Counted from the stretch's first letter, positions 23,523 to 35,889 are shown. The stretch: 64,000 nt of DNA from Pictodentalium vernedei (GCA_031216915.1 CM062292.1:204869262-204933261), one strand, 5' to 3'. The notes: a model not told the origin generated them from the sequence alone. Program-made: numbers and translations.

Positions 23523-23836
23523 CAGTTAAAACTAGAAGTCCTGTCATCAACTGCGCACAAACACCTAACCATTTAGCTCATTTATCAGCGCGTTAGGTCA
23601 TATGGAAAGGCTACCAAATTCTCTACACAGCCTATGCACAAGCAATGGTTCAGCCAATGGACCTCCGGGTTTAACCCGGAGGTCCACTGGCTGAAACATT
23701 GCTTGTGTTCGCTGAGAGTAATGGCAAGACTCTGTGATAATTTGGGTATTTTCAATAGGAAAATTGCGTGAAATTCCTGTGCGAAATTGTGTCAAGATAA
23801 GCACGCAATTCATGACAGGACTTCTAGTTTTAACTG
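23523..23836. mobile_element. TA-flanked MITE (314 bp), second locus
   Basis: Same family and length as 16386-16699: CAGTTAAAACTAGAAGTCCT ends, TA at 23521-23522 and 23837-23838, core GGACCTCCGGGTTTAACCCG palindrome. Confidence 0.92.
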
Positions 23837-24348
23837 TATGATTCCCTGCAAAGTGTCAAATTCCACAAAAAATTTATCAAGTTCAACAACCTGTAATTTT
23901 GTGAAATATTGAAGCATACCAAAAGCCTCACAATATGTGTACCTCTGGTTTTTTGTACAAACATCCTCATTCCTGTGAAATAAAAAAGTCCTACATGTAG
24001 CTTGAAAACTGTGCGAGGAGTAAGCCCGACAAACAATGTACCTTAGATGTGGATGCACAGACAGTGAACAGACAGTGGACAGATGGATGGACAGACAGAC
24101 AGGGGTAAAACAATACTCACCCTTCCCCGACTATTCGTCGCGGGGCATAAAAACAGCAAGTCCCTACAATGATGTCTAAACAAGGCTGAGAGAGAGAGAA
24201 GAAATGTCACTGGAGTAACATATGCAACCCCCACTCCCCACCCCACTGTACAAACAACAAAAACACTAAATGGGATTCATGATTGTAGAACAGCAGTTTC
24301 TGATTCATGGCTGAGGCAACACATGTGACCTTCAACATATACATGTAT

Positions 24349-26040
24349 GTAATAATAATAACACTTTGGCCGGCCGCTGATTTGTCATGGTTCTCGGATG
24401 AGAAGGCCTTGGTTTCTCCTGTACTCCCAACTGCCTCCCTATTCCCATGCTTCATCTCTCCTCCCAACATTCTGAGACGAACTGCTTGATGACATCCCTT
24501 GCCCCATTCTTCCCAATCTCTCCAATTACCATATTAACCCACTCCTTTGAGTCTCCCACTAACCACATGTCCTTCATTCTCCCATCCCACTTCCCCATTA
24601 TACTCCCAGTGAATCTTATTCTTTTGGGACTGGTATTTTGGGTATTCTAGAAGAAAGTGTTCCAGGGTCTCAACCATGCCCAAATTACACATCTGGCACT
24701 CCTTTTCACTGATTTTCCCAATTTTTCCCTGGAGCTTCCCTTCAGCTCCAGGGACTGCTACCTCAGCTTGAACAACAGTGACCCCCCCCCCCCCCCCAAA
24801 GGTGCCATCAAGGTACTCTTCAAAACAAGGCTTCTCTTTATCACGCAGGCCACCTAAAGACCTCTTTCATTCGACCCCCACTCGCCAATTACGGTCACCA
24901 TCCTCCATGATCCTTTCTCTGACGATTTTTTTACCCTAGTTTCAATAAGTCTATCCTGTCCTTGATCCTCATCCACCCAAGCTCACCCCTGATTGCTTCT
25001 AGTGCTGCGGCATTACTCGACAACGTTATCCATCGGCCTGCATTGTTCTGCATGATTTCCAAGCTCTTTACAGCCGTCTGGTTTAGGGTACCACTTCCGT
25101 ACCATATGTTATACTTGGCAGACCCACCATTTCCCAAATGGTTTTCCCCACGAAAACCTTATTGAAACTGTTTCTCCCTATAAGTTTCATTTGGTTAAGG
25201 ATTAGCTTCCCCTTCAGAATCAATTTATTTGTGTGGTTTCGGTAGAAGTCTCTTCCTGTGATGTTTATATTTACCCCCAGATACTCGTAGTCACCTGTCT
25301 CTGCTACACTAAGAAGTTTGCTGCTACCTTCCGGAATACAGATCTCCCCCACTCTCCACCTTCGAGTGGGGTCCACTTTGCAGCCCACAGGTATAACTTT
25401 TCTCTTTCTTTCATTAAGTTTGAGTCTCCATTTGCTCCCATATTTCCCAACAATTCCCAGCATTTTCGCTAGCCCCTCTTCTCTTTCTGACACTAGCACC
25501 ATATCGTCTGCAAAAAATAGCCCTGGGATCTTCAAGTCCCCGCCTGCTACCCACTCGTCACTATGCAGGAATTCATCTCCTAAACCTTTGATGTACAATG
25601 CAAAAAGAATTGGAGAAAGAATACACCCCCATTTTAGGCCATAGGCACAAGTTTTGTTGTTATGTTTCCCAGGCTAAGTTCACTCTGTACATCTTTATAT
25701 ACATGTAATGCTTTCATAATTCCAACAAACTCGCCTCCCAAGCCCAGAGCCTCAAGCTTGCGCCACATACCCTCCATCCATACTCTATCATATGCCTTTT
25801 TAACATCCAAAAGGCCATAAACATCGTTTTCTTTTTTGCTTTCGAGGATTCTATCATTTGGGATAGCGTGAAAAGATAGTCAGTGACTCTCCTTCCATTC
25901 CTGAAGCCATTCTGGATCTCTTCCAAAAAAACCTTCTCCTCCTCTAATCTCCCATACAGGACTTTACATATCGGTAAGTATTCAAGTATGACCTTGAAAT
26001 GATTAGCGGAATTCACATTCAACTACTCTGCAGCCATTAG
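24349..26040 (-). mobile_element. Second non-LTR retrotransposon, 5'-truncated and decayed
   Basis: Minus-strand segments show EIQNGFRNGRRVTDYL (26022-25714), LLDVKKAYDRVW in another frame, and GLFFADDMVLVSEREEGLAK (25598-25083) with FADD as catalytic motif. These are followed by YEYLGVNI and, toward the 3' end, a C-x2-C..H motif (ECQMCNLGMVETLEHFLLE, about 24700). At least three frame changes and one stop separate the parts. The 3' end is a short (TTA)n tail at 24362-24349. The clade is uncertain; it differs clearly from the 4-6 kb LINE. Confidence 0.82.
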
Positions 26041-26179
26041 TCGATGAGTGTGATCAGTACTGCTATCGCTGTTATTTTTTCATACATAATGGTCAAAATA
26101 GGTTGTGATGTTATTTCATCAAATATTCGAATATGAATTGAATATAGTCCACAAATATATTCGAATACAAAAATTTGGT

Positions 26180-26533
26180 ATTCGTTTCAGCACTAATTCA
26201 ATTAACAGGATTTTTCAATTAACAGGGATTGTGCCACTTTCCTGTATTCTAGAGATAAACTTAGTATTTATTCTATTGTATCTTGTTTATATTGTATTTG
26301 GTGTACTGAGGCCAAATAAGTCTATAAACAAAGGAAAACTGGGGAGAGGCAGGGTAATTTCCTGACAGATTACAAGTTTTTTTATTCAATTAACATGAGT
26401 TTACTCTATAACCTATATTCAATTGCAGGTCAAATTTGTACTGGAGGTATGGAAAATGGTTTTGTGTTGAGAAATTATATTCGATTAACAGGCTTGTTCA
26501 GTTAAGAGATATCCAATTAAGTGGGTTCCACTG
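26180..26533. mobile_element. Possible pogo/Tigger-like MITE fragment
   Basis: The right end GGGTTCCACTG followed by TA (26534-26535), preceded by repeated CAATTAA and TTCGATTAACAGG words, is the inverse of a CAGTGGAACC start typical of pogo-type elements. CAATTAACAGG words near 26200-26225 may mark the left side. The left terminus was not found. Confidence 0.4.
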
Positions 26534-26539
26534 TATGTG

Positions 26540-27260
26540 TAATATTCCAAAATCAACTGCTAACTGTCTTCTCGCATATCCTAAACATACATGGAAAATC
26601 AACCAGTTATTAAGATGATATAACAGATTGTAATAATTAGAGAATCTCATCGCAAACAGGAAGCATTTCCTGTTTCCAGTTAAACCGGTGTCTATGTCAT
26701 ATAATTATGAATGAGAAAAATTTCAGATTGTATCAGGTGCACTGACTTGAACAAATGAAATGAAGCGGAAAGATGCCTCATAAACATCATCGGTAATCAT
26801 AGCCTATTCATGGGTTAGCATACTCAGTTTGAAAGCAAGTTGAGATTGGTGAAAATATCAACAGCAGCCTGTGTCAGTAGTGAGTACAGTGACTAGAGAA
26901 TAAATACATCAGAAATTGGACTGAACATAAAAGGTGCTGACAAGTTTGAAGTCATGTGAAAACGTGATTGAGTTGTTGCTCACTCAAGAGGCAATGACAA
27001 CAATTCAGTGCATGTAAATGTGTGGCCAGAACATCATAGAACAGAGAGGCATGGTGACTCTGCAGTCTATTAACCTTCTCCGTCAACGGGTGTTTTACAA
27101 AGTAAATTATGATTGAATAATGCTTGTGTAAGGGTAACTACACAGCTTTCACATATGGGCAATATATTGTAGTTGGTAGAAGGGGGCAACTAGTCGTTCA
27201 TCGATTTTGCTAATAACTAATAATTTTGCTCAATAACAAAAATTTAGTCAACACTGATTA
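26540..27260. other. Unassigned SLC25A21 intron 1 sequence
   Basis: No open frame, splice-supported exon, palindrome or known repeat identified. Confidence 0.4.
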
Positions 27261-27263
27261 ATT

Positions 27264-27677
27264 GATTAGGCCACACAAAGTAGATCTTCTGTTTCTCAGG
27301 CCATCATTTGTGAAATTGCATGCGGGCGAGCGTTTTTTTTATTTTATTTTTTATTTCAGTAATTACTTTTTTGCCATCAAAAGTTCATGTTCTTGGTTCA
27401 AGTTTTAGGCCTCATAATCTACAGAATAGCATGGGTGGTGATGTATTTCATCCCTTGAGTGCAAGAAGACTTTGCAATGCTAATGCATTGCAAAGCCTTC
27501 TTGCACTCAAGGGACAAATTCATCAATTTTTTTAACTTGGGTAAAATATCAGACATAAACCATTTAATTTTTATTTTTTTTAAGTTTAATTGGTTATAAA
27601 AAAAGAGCATGCGGCAGCCAAAAGGACCATGCGGGAGGGCCTGAGAAACAGATTTTTAATTTTTTTAGGCCTTAATC
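27264..27677. mobile_element. MITE family D, copy 2, with strong central hairpin
   Basis: Ends GATTAGGCC..TCTGTTTCTCAGGCC and the inverse GATTAAGGCC..TCTGTTTCTCAGGCC. The centre folds: CCCTTGAGTGCAAGAAG..CTTTGCAATGC, loop TAAT, then the complement. It matches 17346-17745. Confidence 0.85.
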
Positions 27678-27714
27678 GTTTCTACAATATGGACAATACA
27701 CAATGCATTTTGAA

Positions 27715-27870
27715 ATCAGATTCTGACCTTGAAATTACTGACCTATCTATGGTGTGGGACACATCCACATTCACCAATTGTCCTTAAACATTGTGTGATC
27801 TTTGATGATTGTAGCTACAGTTGTTTCTGAGTTATGGTCAAGAAATTACTTGGGACCTTCAAACTATGGC
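27715..27870. repeat. Dispersed repeat with CTGACCTTGAAATTACTG, copy 1
   Basis: Aligns with 31950-32070: CTGA(C/T)CTTGAA(A/G)TTACTG, CACATCC, CATTGTCCTT, then a GATGATT..TTTCT(G/T)AGTTAT end. Family unknown. Confidence 0.6.
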
Positions 27871-27919
27871 ACTAAGGTGTTACCATAAGCTTGGAGATGC
27901 ATAAGTACATGTAACTATA

Positions 27920-29050
27920 CTGTCCAAAAACTGTTATCCCCTCCCCCCATAATACCTGTGTGTATACAAATATTTCATATTGTGACATTCCCCATTTCTC
28001 TATCGGAGTGGGCATAGATCCTCAACACTGGTGAACATTTGCTGGCTAATGACCACTTCACTGCTGTGCATATCTAACATATGCTGTACCACATTATGTC
28101 TGATTTTGACAAGACTGTTTAGGTCACTCTCTGTTGCGCTTCTCAGGAATTTAGAGGAATGTTCAGCCTGTTGACCATTTCGGTGGTGGAACCATCATCG
28201 TTTGGGCTGATGTCTGCTCTCGAGGCAAAACTCCACTTCACATCGTCAATGGAAACCTGAATGCACAAATGTACAGGGACCACATTTTGGAGCCGATTGC
28301 CATCCACTAGGGTCAACATTTCCTTGGAAATGGATTTCATTATTTGGACGATAATTCCAGACCTCACCAAGCAAGAATAGTGCTAGAATTCAAAGATCTG
28401 CAACAAAACGTGACCTGGATGGATTTTCATGCAAAGCGCCCGAATTGCAACCCAATAGAATCTATTTATTTATTGATGTTTAAGGTCATATATTTATGCA
28501 CAATGGCTAATCATGACCGTGACAGTTTTACGGGTGGAGGAAGCCGGAGTACCCGGAGAGAACCACCGAGCAACGACGAGCAGCTGCCAGCTCCCCAACA
28601 TCATAACTCCGCACTGCAGCACAGGCAGGGTTAGATTGGTTGAAGACATGCATACCATCGACGTGCAGAACGCCTTAGTACACGGCATCACCGTGCCCCC
28701 ACGCGGGCAATGGAGATGAAGTGTCTTGCCCAAGGACACAACGCGGTTGCCGCAGGTGGGATTCGAACCGAGGACCTCTCGGCTTGCAGCCTGCACCTCT
28801 ACCTACTGAGCCACGATGTGTTAAGGATGCTTGAGATGGTCCCACCAGATACTAAACAATGCAACATGATTTGACGTTGTGAGGACGACTGCGGTGCCTT
28901 ATGTTCATTCAATAAAAAAATACTCTAGAAACCCTTGTTTCATTAATAAGGCATGTCCCCCTACTAAAAATAGCAGGTTTTCTCTCATGAGAATTTACCC
29001 ATTTACTGTATATCCACTGGTATGATAGGGGACAGTATATTTTTGGACAG
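27920..29050 (+). mobile_element. Tc1-like transposon relic split by a SINE
   Basis: Inverted ends CTGTCCAAAAACTGT and the inverse at 29050, with TA on both sides (27918-27919, 29051-29052). Plus-strand coding (about 28150-28475) shows FGGGTIIVW, KTPLHIVNGNLNAQMYRD, DNSRPHQARIV and CNPIES, the second half of a Tc1 transposase including the last catalytic Asp and Glu. One in-frame TAG lies after the NLNAQ block. A SINE interrupts the frame just after CNPIES; a short continuation (LRMLEMVPP) follows it. The N-terminal half is missing. Confidence 0.85.
28474..28818 (-). mobile_element. tRNA-derived SINE, copy 1 (family S)
   Basis: On the minus strand the tRNA head has TGGCTCAGTAGGTAGAGG (A box) and GGTTCGAATCCCACC (B box). 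The body contains CTTGGGCAAGACACTTCATC and GGTTCTCTCCGGGTACTCCG, and the tail is a TGACCTTAAACATCAATAAA end. The same family is at 54768-55110 (minus) and partly at 50280-50512 (plus). Confidence 0.88.
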
Positions 29051-29052
29051 TA

Positions 29053-29900
29053 TATTATACTGTATGTGACACACCTTCTGACTGTCATTCATCATATTTG
29101 AATGAAGTTTGATAACTGTAGATTGATTCATTTCTGTGTCAACAGATTTTATACACAACCTAAAAATTTGAACTTTCCCTTGAAGTAACAGACCAGGCCT
29201 GTCCTTTTGAAAATCACAGGAGGGCAGTTGCTGGCTCTCCTTTATCTATATTCAGACGGGCACAAGCCCACTCAGGTGGGATGGTACATACCAAAATCAT
29301 CAGAATCAAGCTATTATGGAGGGCAGTTACTTGCTCTCCTCAGCAAAATTTCAGACGGGCTATAAGGATCTGGACATTACGTGTACATGCACCTCTCATT
29401 TAAAACTGACACCAGTATTGCTGATGGCTGTTATGTAACAGCTGTGCTAAAAATAGACTAATCAGCCTGATTGACTGTGCTGGAACTTTTTTGGGGTCAC
29501 CACAGTGATTACTTAAACAAAAACAAATCAGATTTAAACTTAATTACAACCTTCTCTCTCTCTCTCTCTGGTATCAAATTATTTAAATGAATTGTTAGGT
29601 TGTAGGGCAATGCAATTAAACTAATCATGATTGAAGTGATTAATTAGAGTACATGTAGACTGAATTAACCACTACTTGCACAAGGTGTGAAATAACATTT
29701 CGGTGGTGTGACAAAGCAACAGAAGCTTTTATCCTCCAAACATCTGTTTTAACACCTCTTCTGCACATATGTCATGGTTGAGAAAAATCAAGAGACTGGA
29801 ATCAACATTTTCAATTATTTTAGCCTAATCATAATTATAACCACACGTAGATTGCAAATTTAACCAAAAACAATTAGGTTTTTCTTATTCAATAATGACC
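29053..29900. other. Intron sequence with a ~100-bp partial duplication
   Basis: GGAGGGCAGTT(G/A)CT(G/T)GCTCTCCT with TTCAGACGGGC occurs twice, near 29219 and 29319. A (CT)n stretch lies near 29555. No gene. Confidence 0.5.
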
Positions 29901-29907
29901 AGCTTTG

Positions 29908-30462
29908 GATCAATCAGGCGATCAACACACACCTCTCTCCAGCTAAAAACGTTATTCTGACAGACAAGAAATAAAGTGATTTTTCATCCCAAAAGCCGCC
30001 AGAAGTCTCCATTTAATGACTGATTTCCAAATTTTCTTGGGGGGGGGGGGGGGGGCTCCTCCACCCCAAATCACTTATCATCACTCATGCCTTTGGCATC
30101 TGCATCGTACAGAATACGATGCACAGCATCGTCCAAGCCGTGTAGGGCTCAGCGAGATTGTGGCTAGCACGAGAGGTGGTGGTGGTTAGATCAATCAGGC
30201 GATCAACACACACCTCTCTCCAGCTAAAAACGTTATTCTGACAGACAAGAAATAAAGTGATTTTTCATCCCAAAAGCCGCCAGAAGTCTCCATTTAATGA
30301 CTGATTTCCAAATTTTCTTGGGGGGGGGGGGGGGCTCCCCCACCCCAAATCACTTATCATCACTCATGCCTTTGGCATCTGCATCGTACAGAATACGATG
30401 CACAGCATCGTCCAAGCCGTGTAGGGCTCAGCGAGATTGTGGCTAGCACGAGAGGTGGTGCT
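29908..30462. repeat. Near-identical 281-bp tandem duplication
   Basis: Unit 1 starts at 29908 and unit 2 at 30189 with GATCAATCAGGCGATCAACA. The copies differ only in G-run length (17 versus 15) and one or two bases after it. Each contains GCATCGTACAGAATACGATGC, a small hairpin. Such identity means a very recent duplication or an assembly artefact. Confidence 0.93.
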
Positions 30463-30464
30463 TC

Positions 30465-31180
30465 CTCTCGTTGGACGGGGCACATTGTCTTCCCCAGGGA
30501 ATAAGTTTGAAATTTAAGAACAAAAAACGCAATTTCCTTGACACTGTCCATTTGTGTCCATAATTTATAAGTTGTGAAAGGTATCAATAATTATGCCACA
30601 TTCAAGATTTTACCAGAAATGTTTTAACTTTTGGGGCCAGTATCAGAATTTATATAAAAATCTCATGTTTCGAGCTTGTTTTTTTTTTCAACTATGTTGG
30701 CAATATATGTTTATATGTTTTTGTTTTCTTGGGGGGTGGGGGGGGGTGGCACTGATTCATACCCATGATCACCGTAACAATCCCCTAGAAAAAGCATGGT
30801 AGACTTAATCAAGCACTCCAGTGGAAATAAAGGCAATAGTCCCATGCTGTTGGGGCTTCTTAATTTTTTAACATGTTTCCTTTTTATAATGTTTATTTGC
30901 TGTGCAACCTCTTCCTTTAAACCCACTTCTACTGTATACATCCACCCATAGCATATTTCAAACTGAGAAAAAATTCAAAGTACGCGGCAACTGAAAATGC
31001 CTTAGAACATGCCCGGTTGACTTCACATCAAATTCACCGTCATTTTACAGAATGAGGCTCGTGGGAAAGGGTGGCACCATGGGAGATGGTCGACTCTTGT
31101 AAAACAGGTTTTTATCCCACTTTCCTACTTCACCAACCTGCTTCCTTGAGTGTCCCCACTCAAAGAAAACAATAAATCTA
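30465..31180. other. Unassigned intron sequence
   Basis: Contains a G-rich patch near 30733 and nothing else I can name; open frames are short and unsupported. Confidence 0.35.
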
Positions 31181-31181
31181 C

Positions 31182-31252
31182 CCCCCCCACCCCCCCCCCC
31201 ACCCCCCCCCCCCCCACACCACCACACACACACCTTCACACACACACACACG
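31182..31252. repeat. Poly(C) tracts grading into (CA)n
   Basis: C runs broken by single A bases lead into CACACA repeats, a simple-sequence block. Confidence 0.95.
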
Positions 31253-31259
31253 CATTAGT

Positions 31260-32140
31260 GATTTTTTTAATTGTTTTCAATAGCAAATCGGGAGTAGGGG
31301 TAGTCAATCAAACAACAAGGAATGAAAACAATATAGAAGAAAAGAAAACTTTTTTCCGGAAGAGTTTGGCCTCAGTTTCATTGGTCGGGTAAAAAGTGGA
31401 AGAATTGTATTTATCCGCTCTCTTAAATGCTAGTTTCATGGGCCATTTCTTGCAAGGAAAATACAAATGAACGTACCAGTAGTAACGTCATCGTAATGGA
31501 ATAATGTTCAATTATGTTGTGTTTTCAAACATATTTTTTTGTTTATTGATCACGTTTGTGATGAGAAGTTTATTTGCATAACTATATTATATCGTTGCAC
31601 CACACACTTCTATCCGTCGATGTATGTCGTCGGCATTCCGTTTGAAGTTTTCCTACTCATCTATAATTAGACTCGATAGGTGGATGGGGGACCCATACAT
31701 CATAGAGTGATCACCGGGTGTGACAAAGACAGGTTTTAAATGGAGCATACACGTAATGAGCAATCGCCCTACTCCTCTGACAGACCCAAGCTCTGATATG
31801 TGGCACAACCTCCCATTGTTCTTCATAATCCTGTGAAATTTGGTGATTGCAGCCCAACAGTTTATGAAGATTTTTAATTGAAGTTTGACACATTTCTGAG
31901 ACACGGAATAATGGAGTCGTGAAAATCAACAGATTTCAAGTGTGACCTTGAAATGTGACCCTGATCTTGAAGTTACTGGCCCACCTGTGTTGTTTGCACA
32001 TCCTCTCATTGTCCTTGCAAATTTTGTGAAGATGGATGATTCTAGCCCCAAAAGTTTCTTAGTTATAGGCTCAAATCCACCCACACACCCTCACAAATAA
32101 CTTTATCTACCTGACCTAACTTGGGTGGGGGTGGAACCAT
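31260..32140. repeat. Intron sequence ending in dispersed repeat, copy 2
   Basis: The first part is unassigned. From about 31930 TGACCTTGAAATGTGACC leads into CTGATCTTGAAGTTACTGGC, matching 27715-27870. Confidence 0.45.
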
Positions 32141-32149
32141 AACACAACT

Positions 32150-32400
32150 GTACCAGGGGTGTAGCTAGGATTTCCCATTGGTGGGGATTCAGGGGCTCCA
32201 TGCCCCCCGTCCCCGACCAATAGGAAGACCATACCCACCCCACCACAGGCTTATGGTATTCCCCTCCAATTATGGAGGTTTGGGGGTGTCCCCGAGCAAA
32301 TTTTGAAAATCCAATGCCCTGAGAGTGAATCTAGGGTCCTTTGGTGGTTTAATTTCCCAATTTGTGGGGGGGGGGGGGGGGGGGGGGGGGCACTGTAAGT
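32150..32400. repeat. Dispersed repeat starting GGGTGTAGCTAGGATTT, with G25
   Basis: G/C-rich segment with TGCCCCCCGTCCCCGACCAA and GGTTTGGGGGTGTCCCC. It ends in a G25 run at 32366-32390; a second G run lies at 32527-32542. It looks like a degraded transposon piece, class unknown. Confidence 0.35.
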
Positions 32401-32749
32401 TTTAGCGGGGCAGCACTCTGTACTGTACACAGCAGTTAGTTATAGAAGTTTTTGCCAAAATATGCTTAATGAGACAGATGGTAATATTAACACATTGACT
32501 TACATGCAGGCGAACACCCATTGGGAGGGGGGGGGGGGGGGGGCAATACCTTCATTCGGTGAGAGGCATCGAATATTAAATCATCTAATTACCGAAAAAA
32601 AAAATTTCTTCATCAGCGAAAACTATGAGCTAAATAAACACCCATAAGTGAGTCTTACAGAACAAACTCCTCAAACTTCAATCTTTTGTAAAGACGCTTT
32701 GCTGCACAGTACCACACAATGTCACTGTCAGGTCATAAAATAGGCTCAC

Positions 32750-32828
32750 CTGCACACCCACCGGCGGCAAACTGCATTGCAGCCAACACCGCCGGATTCC
32801 GTCTTTCATTTCCTACTTGTTCAACCAT
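32750..32828 (-). CDS. SLC25A21: SLC25A21 exon 1 (start codon and first helix)
   Basis: ATG at 32828-32826 opens 26 codons plus one base before the donor GCAG|GTGAGC at 32750. The end of the exon, AVLAAMQFAAGGCAG, matches the start of transmembrane helix 1 of mitochondrial carriers (human SLC25A21 has an AGGSAGLVEI segment here, from memory). It splices in phase 1 to exon 2 (G|GT TTT GTT GAA), giving GGCAGFVEV. An in-frame ATG 33 bases upstream (32861) is possible, but 32828 gives an N-terminus of the usual family length. C-CACGTG-like sequence lies just upstream. Confidence 0.85.
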
Positions 32829-32861
32829 TGCACGTGAATCGTGATAGAGTGGAGTGGGCAT

Positions 32862-33650
32862 TCACACGACCCTAAACATAACGAACATTGCTGTATACTG
32901 AACACAGAAAAGTTAACGTGATGTCAAACGTCCGTCAATCTGTTGGAACACGGGCCAAATGAAAACAAACACAGCATGGCGAATAGATTATCTCCCTTGA
33001 TTTGATTCGGACCACAGAGTGTTTCGTGCTGCATTGGTTACCAGCCGGGTCGGATTAGAATCTTGGCTGCTTATGGATGCTGATTGCTTTGGGCCTTTCC
33101 AGTTCGGATCCCGAAAGTAAATCACACATACAGCAGTGCGTTTTATATTTAGGTCTATAACCTAGTAACTTTAATTAAAAACGTTCAAGCATAAAAAAAA
33201 TGTTTCAGTTACAGTAATTCACATTGTTGGTCAACAGATAGGTACATGGGTAATAAACATAACCCCTGCCCATTTTTATTAAAATTAACCACGAAAATTT
33301 CCATGGAAACTAATTACGCCATTGTGGACCTATAACCACCGTACTATAGGACCATTTCAGAAGCAACGGTCAGTCAAAATACATGTATCCAGCTTCTGTC
33401 ATCACTATCTACTGATGAATTATAACATTGAAATAGCTGCCTACAAGTATACCCCTGTTACACTAAATATAATTTGAGTACGAATTAATAATTTGTTTTC
33501 CACCAAGAACAAAAAATGAGACACGTGTGCTTGTTTACTGGGGTTTAACAACACTTTCAATAGCCTGGGTCGTATCATGTCGGAAAAGTAATAAATGAAT
33601 GTGTGTTGTATCTCAAGCGATACCTGGCCCTCTGATTCTTAGTCTCTTCA
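32862..33650. other. SLC25A21: Upstream region of SLC25A21; no clear promoter motif
   Basis: This should hold the 5' UTR and promoter of the minus-strand gene. I see CCAAT-like words but no TATA box at a persuasive place. No coding sequence was recognised. Confidence 0.35.
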
Positions 33651-34240
33651 CTAATAGGAGAAAATTGAGGGGGGGGGGGGGGGGATGAGGGGGTCCGACT
33701 CAAGGTTTGAAGGTGTTTCTTGGATATTTCGAGGGCGCTGAATAAAATTCAAAGGGGCATATCTTGCCAAAGTTTGGGCAAAATCCGCTAGTCGGCAAAA
33801 TCCAAGATTGCCACAAGAGAATAGGAGGACAATAGGGATACGCAGAATATTGACCTCCCAACACAAGGTTTGATTGTTTATTTTTTTTTTTTCTTAATCC
33901 ATGAGTGCCTAATATGTAAAATGGAAAGGGTTATACCTTGTGAAAAGTTTGAGGAAATACGCCAGGGAGACAAATACAAAATAGCCGCCATGAAACAGGG
34001 CGAAAATAAGTGAACCGAAAAAAATCTCCCCGAAGTTTCGAAAGTGTTTTTCTAGGGTGTTGAATAGAAAGGAAAGTGGTATAACCCACCAGTGCGAAAA
34101 AAAAATCCACTAGAGGTCCATGTGGTTTTAATCCCCGGTTTTTCAGGATTCCGGGATTAACATCATAAGTCAGGTGATAAGCGACTTCTTTTCGGTTGTC
34201 ATTGTAGTCCACGTGAGAGTGCACGTTCTGACATTATCAC
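33650..34240. repeat. Imperfect internally repeated segment
   Basis: Two related ~200-bp parts, each with a (T)TTGCC/GAAAA..TTTG block, TAGCCGCCAT-like or AGATTGCC words and TTTCTTGGATATT/TTTTTCTAGGGTGTTGAATA. It contains a G run at 33670-33684. No gene. Confidence 0.35.
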
Positions 34241-35800
34241 CATGGTGATATGTGGTTTTAGAGCGCTTGCGTAGCGCGTTGTGTTAGAGTAACACGCGTT
34301 TCCACCTGGTCCATTTTATTTACTGGATGTCACATCTTGATTCCTACGGTGACACTTGGTTGATATGAGACTGTAAGGCCCCTAATAAAAGGGAGGTATA
34401 TTGTGAGGGTTTGTTCAATTTTATGGGGGTATATCTAATTATCGAAAAAGAACCAACAACTACGAAAATTCACCCCAAAGACCCCAAACGCTTCCGGAAA
34501 AACCTCAAAGAATCATGTCTTTTCATTTCTTCCTTGGTAATACTGAGTGCTATAAATTCTTAAAAGGTGGGTTCCATTCCTAAAGAGTATTATTGCTGGC
34601 TCTACTTCTTTCAGAATCCGCATTTTTTTTTTATCCTTTTCTACCTAATATAAGAGAATGCCGGATTTTATCTGTATAGGCTGTGCATTCTTGACCGTGC
34701 CTGATTACTCCTAGCTAATCTCTGACCCTGTCTCGATTTCTGCACTCGTTCAACGCTTAGAATTAGATCGCTTCATTTATCTATGCATCGCTCACTATCT
34801 TAGCTATGCTGAAAAACTGGAGATTAAACATGGTTGCGGATAAAGCTAATATGTTATCAATAGTAGGAAATAGTCTACTCGTGTCCCATCGTCTTGCTCT
34901 CATATCTGGATCTCATTTGACGTCAAACCGTGTTTTATTATTGGTATCACGTGGTTGCTATCGTAACCTTTGGATGCGGACATGTTGTGATGTCATTACT
35001 ATGGTGATGGGTGATGTAACTGCGCATGCGCGATTCGTGTTGTTATGGTAACACGTGTTTCCGTCGTCTATTTTGTATGAAGGAGGCCGCCATCTTTGTT
35101 TTTATCGAGGCACGCGGTTGCTATGAGCTTGGAAGCCGTCCAATACGGTCTCTAAAAGGTGCTCGATTGAATGGCATTATGTGAAATTACCGCAAACGAT
35201 CCGATAACTACACAATTTACCCAAATGGGCCCGAAGAAACCCATTTATTTGGCTCGAATTTTGCTATCCTGGGTCAAAATCCTCGTCTTTACGTACACCG
35301 CACTCTCCCACCAGCTCGAATTTTGTTAGTCAAAATTCTCGCTTATCTGACAATGCCCTGCTGCATATTTACAGGGTGGCACGTAGTGCCAAAAGGATCG
35401 AAATGGTGTGGTGGGAGTATATGGACCCACCGTAAACGTCCCGTCAACAACTCCCTAAAATGGACTTTATTTGTCTCGGATATTGGTATTCTGTGTCAAA
35501 AACCCTCCTTTTTTACGTACACGCTCCCCGCCTGTCCGTCGTCATTTACTCGTGGAATTGAGGCAGTCCCGTTGATGAGAGTAAGGGCTGCCTTTAGTTT
35601 TATGAAGGCTTGGATTTTGTTATTCTTCGTCAAAATCCTCGTTTCTCCGACCTCGTAATGCTGCATATTCTTCCACAGAGTACCGTTCCGTTCTTCTGGC
35701 GTATATAATCACTATCTTTTAGTATTTCCGATTGTTGCACTTGCTTCAGAAATTATTCCGTCTACCTTCTGTGTTACTAATTTGGATTAATCAACCAAGC
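34240..35800 (+). repeat. Degraded partial copies of the giant inverted-repeat arm
   Basis: Segments at about 34240-34330 and 34920-35140 share CATGGTGAT, GTAACACG(C/T)GTTTCC, CCATTTTGTAT-like and GGCCGCCATCTT with the outer arm at 37870-38010. Later parts (35250-35700) repeat AATTTTG..TCAAAATCCTCG. Confidence 0.6.
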
Positions 35801-35889
35801 AACGCCCTTCTCCGGGATTAAACAACCAACCAAAGATCTAGTTCACCTTAGCACCAAGTTGCCACCAACCCACTATCTTCTTCGCTCCA

